From Granulicella sibirica (lineage in GTDB: Bacteria; Acidobacteriota; Terriglobia; Terriglobales; Acidobacteriaceae): 64,000 nt of DNA. The position numbers and the translations under genes were made by a program. How positions within the stretch are numbered: position 1 is the first letter of the stretch; each line of letters begins with the position of its first letter. Positions 61,050-64,000 of the stretch are shown here, piece after piece. The stretch spans positions 1-64,000 of the forward strand of contig NZ_RDSM01000003.1 in assembly GCF_004115155.1 (NCBI RefSeq). The letters run 5' to 3'. A model generated the notes under the pieces. The model saw nothing but the letters and a program-made list of their open reading frames with translations, searched no databases and was not told the origin of the DNA.

Positions 61050-62711
61050 CTAGATGGTCTTGTTATCGGCGGTGTCGAGATGCGTGTCGGGCGCGGCACG
61101 GCTAAAGAGGATGCGCAGGTCGGTCACCTTGTTGAGCGCGAAGGCGGTTGGGCTTGTCGGCGCGGTGATGGCATAGAAGTCTGCGCGATGGACGTCGAGC
61201 AGAGAGAAGGACGGGCGCGCGTCGGGAACCATGGGCTGAATCTCGACGTGGCTCAACTCCAGCCGATTGACGTGGCGGAAGAGGAAGCCATGCGAAGCGG
61301 TCGTTCCGAACATGCCGGGATCGGGGTACTTGGCTTCGTTCTCGGGTGGGACGAGCGCGGCCATCGCCGCCGTGCCTCCTCCTTTGTGCTGGTGAAGCAC
61401 GTTGGCGATCTTGACGTCTTCGATGGAGTAGCCGGGGATGCCGCTGAAGATCGACGAGACGCGCGAGCCGGCGTTGTACGAGGTGACGTTGCTGATGAGG
61501 ATGCGGCGGGCGGTGCCGACCTGCGTCACCTGCTTTGGTCCGCGCAGACGTGAGCCGAGGCGAACGAAGAGGGGCGCGTAGACGATGTCGCGCATGGTGA
61601 TGTTCGAGACGGTGATGTCCTCGCAGAGCGCGCCATCTTCGCTCTCGAGCGCAAGACCCATGCAGCCTTCGAAGACGCAGTTCGAGATGGTGATGTTCTT
61701 GAAGCCGCCGTTCGACTCGGTGCCGCACTTGATGCGTCCGGTGCGTGGGACGTCGTAGCCCTCGGGGAACTTCTTCCAGGTGCCGTCGAGGACCGTCCCC
61801 ATCTGGTACGTTCCGGTGACGAAGCAGTTGGTGATGGTGAGGTTTTCGGTGGGGCGGTTGTAGCCGAGGGAGAAGCTCGACTTGGGGCAGATGCCGTCGT
61901 CCCACGGCGAGTTGACGGTGCAGTTCGAGACGCGGACGTTCTTGCAGCAGTCGATGTCCATACCGTCGCGGTCGGTATCGATGGTGAGGTTGTCGATGGT
62001 GAGGTTGTCGACGCCGGTAAGCAGCATGCCGAAGTGGCCAGCCTTGAGGATCTGGAAGTCGCGGAAGATCACGTTGTAGCAATTCTTCAGAGCGATGACC
62101 TTGTTGCCGACCCCTGCCTGTTCGGCGACGAAGGGGACGTCGAGCTTGTCGCGTCCGCGGCCGTGCGAGAGGCCGCGACCCCAGATGCGGCCGGGTCCGG
62201 TGATGGAGAGGTCGTGAAGGTTCTCGCCCCAGAGGAGGGAATTGTGCCAGTGATTGTGGCCGAAGTCCTGGTAGGTCTCGAGGCTTCCGTAGGTAATGGA
62301 GGTGTTGGGCTCGGCGGGATCGTAGGTGCCTCCCTGGTAGCCGGTGGTCTCGCCTGGCTTGGGCGAGTCGGCCGCGATGAGGACGGCTCCCTGCGCCAGA
62401 TAGAGATGGACAAAGCTGCGGAGGTGGATCGAGAACGAGAGATAGTTGCCGGCAGGGAAGAAGACCGTGCCGCCTCCGGCTGCCGCAGCCGCTTCGATGG
62501 CCTTGTTGATGGCGGCGGTGTCGACAGACTTGCCGTTGCCGGTCGCGCCGTAGATGCGCACGTCGAAGAGCAGCGGCGAGGCCGCGCCGCTCTGCGCTCC
62601 CGCGAAGGCCGAAGAGGGGAGTGTGGCCGCGGCGGCGGCGAGACCGAGTCCGGAGAGCTTGAGGAGATCGCGGCGGGAAGAGTCTGAGGTTCTTGTAGCG
62701 GGGGTTTTCAT
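61050..62711 (-). CDS. Exported glycoside hydrolase family 28 (polygalacturonase-like)
   Basis: A 553-residue Tat-exported enzyme (SSRRDLLKLSGLGLAAAAAT, twin Arg). The right-handed beta-helix starts with YGATGNGKSVDTAAINKAI and FFPAGNYLSFSIHLRSFVHL. Catalytic Asp residues are in NLTIDTDRDGMDIDCCKNV and VNSPWDDGICPKSSF, with RIKCGTESNGGFKNITI near the substrate-binding groove. Family 28 cleaves polygalacturonan and related pectic sugars. It fits a plant-litter degrading lifestyle together with the GH3 gene at 44562. Confidence 0.88.
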   Translation of the reverse strand: MKTPATRTSDSSRRDLLKLSGLGLAAAAATLPSSAFAGAQSGAASPLLFDVRIYGATGNGKSVDTAAINKAIEAAAAAGGGTVFFPAGNYLSFSIHLRSFVHLYLAQGAVLIAADSPKPGETTGYQGGTYDPAEPNTSITYGSLETYQDFGHNHWHNSLLWGENLHDLSITGPGRIWGRGLSHGRGRDKLDVPFVAEQAGVGNKVIALKNCYNVIFRDFQILKAGHFGMLLTGVDNLTIDNLTIDTDRDGMDIDCCKNVRVSNCTVNSPWDDGICPKSSFSLGYNRPTENLTITNCFVTGTYQMGTVLDGTWKKFPEGYDVPRTGRIKCGTESNGGFKNITISNCVFEGCMGLALESEDGALCEDITVSNITMRDIVYAPLFVRLGSRLRGPKQVTQVGTARRILISNVTSYNAGSRVSSIFSGIPGYSIEDVKIANVLHQHKGGGTAAMAALVPPENEAKYPDPGMFGTTASHGFLFRHVNRLELSHVEIQPMVPDARPSFSLLDVHRADFYAITAPTSPTAFALNKVTDLRILFSRAAPDTHLDTADNKTI

Positions 62712-62781
62712 GCCGGGGCCATCCTAACAGAAAGTGGTCGGACCGAAACTCCCGGGTGCCGGGCGTCATCCAACTCCCCAT

Positions 62782-63756
62782 ATGCGAACCATTACGCTTG
62801 AAGAACACTTCGTCACGAGATCCTTTCTGAAAGCCACCGAGGCTTTCTGGAGCAGCACAAATCCACGGGTGGCCGAGATGCGGCCGAAACTGCTCGATAT
62901 CGGTGCGGGCAGGATTGCCGCGATGGACGAGGCAGGCATCGACCTGCAGGTGCTCTCGCTTGCGGCTTTGGGTTTCGATGACCTTGATGCGGACATGGCG
63001 ACGCCGCTTACCCGGGAGATCAACGACGAGGTAGCCGAGGCGGTAAAGGCGAACCCGGGCCGCTTCGCCGCGTTTGCAAGCCTGGCATTGCAGGATCCCG
63101 ATTCCGCTGCCCAGGAACTGGAACGCTGCGTGAGCAAGCTCGGCTTCGTGGGGACGATGCTAGACGGGACAACCGATGGCCTCTTTCTCGACGACAAGAG
63201 CTACACTCCCGTCTTCGAGGCTGCCGCGCATCTCGGCGTGCCGATCTATCTGCATCCCGCCCCTCCACCTGCAGCCGTTCAAAAGGCGTATTACTCTGGC
63301 CTGGCTGAGCTTGGACAGCTCCTTTCGATCGCGGGGTGGGGATGGCACGCGGAGACGGGCTTGCATACGTTGAGGTTGATCGTCTCCGGAGTCTTTGATC
63401 GATTCCCGGACCTGCAACTGATCATCGGACACATGGGCGAGGGCCTGCCCTACGCGCTGGCGCGGTCAAGTGCTGTCCTTTCTCGCGCCGCCACCCTGCG
63501 TCAATCGGTAGCGGAGTACTTCAAGACCAACATCCACATCACGACGAGTGGCTACTTCACCCAGCCGCCACTACGGTGCGCGTTGGACGTCGTCGGGATC
63601 GACCGCACGATGTTCTCGATCGACTACCCGTTCAGCCCGAACACCCACGGGAGGAAGTATCTCGACGAACTTGCTGGCATGCTCGCACCGGAGGATCTGG
63701 CGAGCCTGGCGCACGGAAATGCGGAGAGGCTTCTCAGGCTTCCGGTTCAGAACTGA
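62782..63756 (+). CDS. Amidohydrolase family 2 protein, decarboxylase-like
   Basis: A 324-residue TIM-barrel protein. The first motif is LEEHF (Glu7-x-His9) in place of the usual HxH; this ExH form is seen in aromatic-acid decarboxylases such as gamma-resorcylate decarboxylase. Other ligands are in YLHPAPPP, LIIGHMGEG and SIDYPFSPN (Asp). The rest (FVGTMLDGTTDG, GNAERLLRLP) fits the family. The ATG at 62782 is chosen; the frame is open to 62734. Decarboxylation of an aromatic acid is inferred. The 5x20 repeat begins directly after its stop. Confidence 0.85.
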   Translation: MRTITLEEHFVTRSFLKATEAFWSSTNPRVAEMRPKLLDIGAGRIAAMDEAGIDLQVLSLAALGFDDLDADMATPLTREINDEVAEAVKANPGRFAAFASLALQDPDSAAQELERCVSKLGFVGTMLDGTTDGLFLDDKSYTPVFEAAAHLGVPIYLHPAPPPAAVQKAYYSGLAELGQLLSIAGWGWHAETGLHTLRLIVSGVFDRFPDLQLIIGHMGEGLPYALARSSAVLSRAATLRQSVAEYFKTNIHITTSGYFTQPPLRCALDVVGIDRTMFSIDYPFSPNTHGRKYLDELAGMLAPEDLASLAHGNAERLLRLPVQN

Positions 63757-63856
63757 TTCGCTTAGTCGAGCTCCACTTCGCTTAGTCGAGCTCCACTTCG
63801 CTTAGTCGAGCTCCACTTCGCTTAGTCGAGCTTCACTTCGCTTAGTCGAGCTCCAC
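63757..63856. repeat. Tandem repeat, five 20-bp units
   Basis: Unit TTCGCTTAGTCGAGCTCCAC repeated exactly five times from 63757 to 63856; the fourth copy has one change (CTTCAC for CTCCAC). It starts 1 base after the amidohydrolase stop. On the minus strand the last unit is the real end of the next gene (codons for VELD and stop). The other copies are duplications of that gene end. Confidence 0.95.
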
Positions 63857-64000
63857 GATCAATCCCTCGTTCGGCCATATCTCGAAGTCGCCCCAAAGGT
63901 GGCTGGTGATGTCGGTCGGACGCCACGGGTTGGTGGAGACAATGACACGGCCGCCCGGCGTCCATGCGGACTGGTTCGTTCCGGAGAGGTTAAGGATGAT
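63842..64000 (-). CDS. C-terminal end of a minus-strand gene (start outside window)
   Basis: The last 52 codons before a TAA at 63842. They read LNLSGTNQSAWTPGGRVIVS, then TNPWRPTDITSHLWGDFEIW and a tail GLIVELD. A segment of this style ends the C-terminal beta domain of several GH13-type alpha-glucosidases/amylases and similar sugar enzymes, but the evidence is thin. The final VELD-stop is embedded in the tandem repeat at 63757-63856. Confidence 0.5.
   Translation of the reverse strand: MILNLSGTNQSAWTPGGRVIVSTNPWRPTDITSHLWGDFEIWPNEGLIVELD

Noticed and set aside
61102..62808. 568-codon minus-strand frame in the GH28 gene
   Set aside because: Same strand as GH28 in another frame, low-complexity Arg/His; GH28 frame is supported by signal peptide and catalytic motifs.

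Overview
The window looks like an acidobacterial chromosome (family Acidobacteriaceae, near Granulicella, Terriglobus or Edaphobacter). This is inferred from gene content: DUF3857/transglutaminase-TPR protein, secreted M61 peptidase, Tat-exported Gfo/Idh/MocA oxidoreductase, GH28 and GH3 plant-polysaccharide enzymes, bactofilin, a DUF2752/GYF membrane pair, a propeller-type histidine kinase and many EmrB-type exporters. No rRNA or intact tRNA lies in the window, so the assignment is tentative.

Two compartments meet near 40.1 kb. Bases 1 to about 40105 look like the distal part of a genomic island. The boundary is marked by a 49-bp 3' fragment of a tRNA-Ala(GGC) gene (40057-40105), the expected scar of integration into the 3' end of that tRNA, with tandem repeats just inside it. 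The intact tRNA and probably the integrase should lie left of the window. The left 3 kb is a decayed mobile-element module: the end of a tyrosine recombinase, a set of inverted repeats with an 11-8-11 loxP/dif-like layout, an ArdC-like metallopeptidase cut at its HExxH motif, a DUF6908 protein and a frameshifted ParB-like protein.

Bases 3-40 kb are dominated by regulation, detoxification and export. Two SDRs with HxlR, TetR and AraC regulators come first, and two of the regulator promoters share a palindrome. A lone receiver, a second TetR and a propeller histidine kinase with a NarL-type regulator follow. Then come a Tat-exported hydrolase, an EmrB-TolC-EmrA-like efflux operon, an NmrA protein, an ECF sigma factor with a polytopic membrane protein, a DHA2 exporter with a SnoaL-like protein, exported and cytosolic hydrolases, and flavin disulfide oxidoreductases. 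One of these is a cNMP-binding/glutaredoxin-like/thioredoxin-reductase fusion beside a beta-carbonic anhydrase. A second NmrA protein and a third DHA2 exporter precede a signalling patch (histidine kinase, degenerate receiver, Crp/Fnr, cold-shock protein, receiver with Cys pairs). A YhcG-type PDDEXK nuclease is the last gene before the tRNA scar.

Bases 40.3-64 kb are visibly richer in G+C, carry long spurious antisense frames, and encode core functions. These include a DUF3857/TPR protein, Dabb protein, GH3 beta-glucosidase, Gfo/Idh/MocA oxidoreductase, rpiA, a 2-hydroxyacid dehydrogenase, an extremely acidic small protein, YihY/BrkB, DinB, M61 peptidase and a sodium:solute symporter. A metallo-beta-lactamase-fold protein coupled to an aldo/keto reductase, bactofilin, DUF2752, a GYF-domain membrane protein, GH28 and an amidohydrolase follow. 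At the right edge the 3' end of a minus-strand gene has been tandemly copied five times in 20-bp units.
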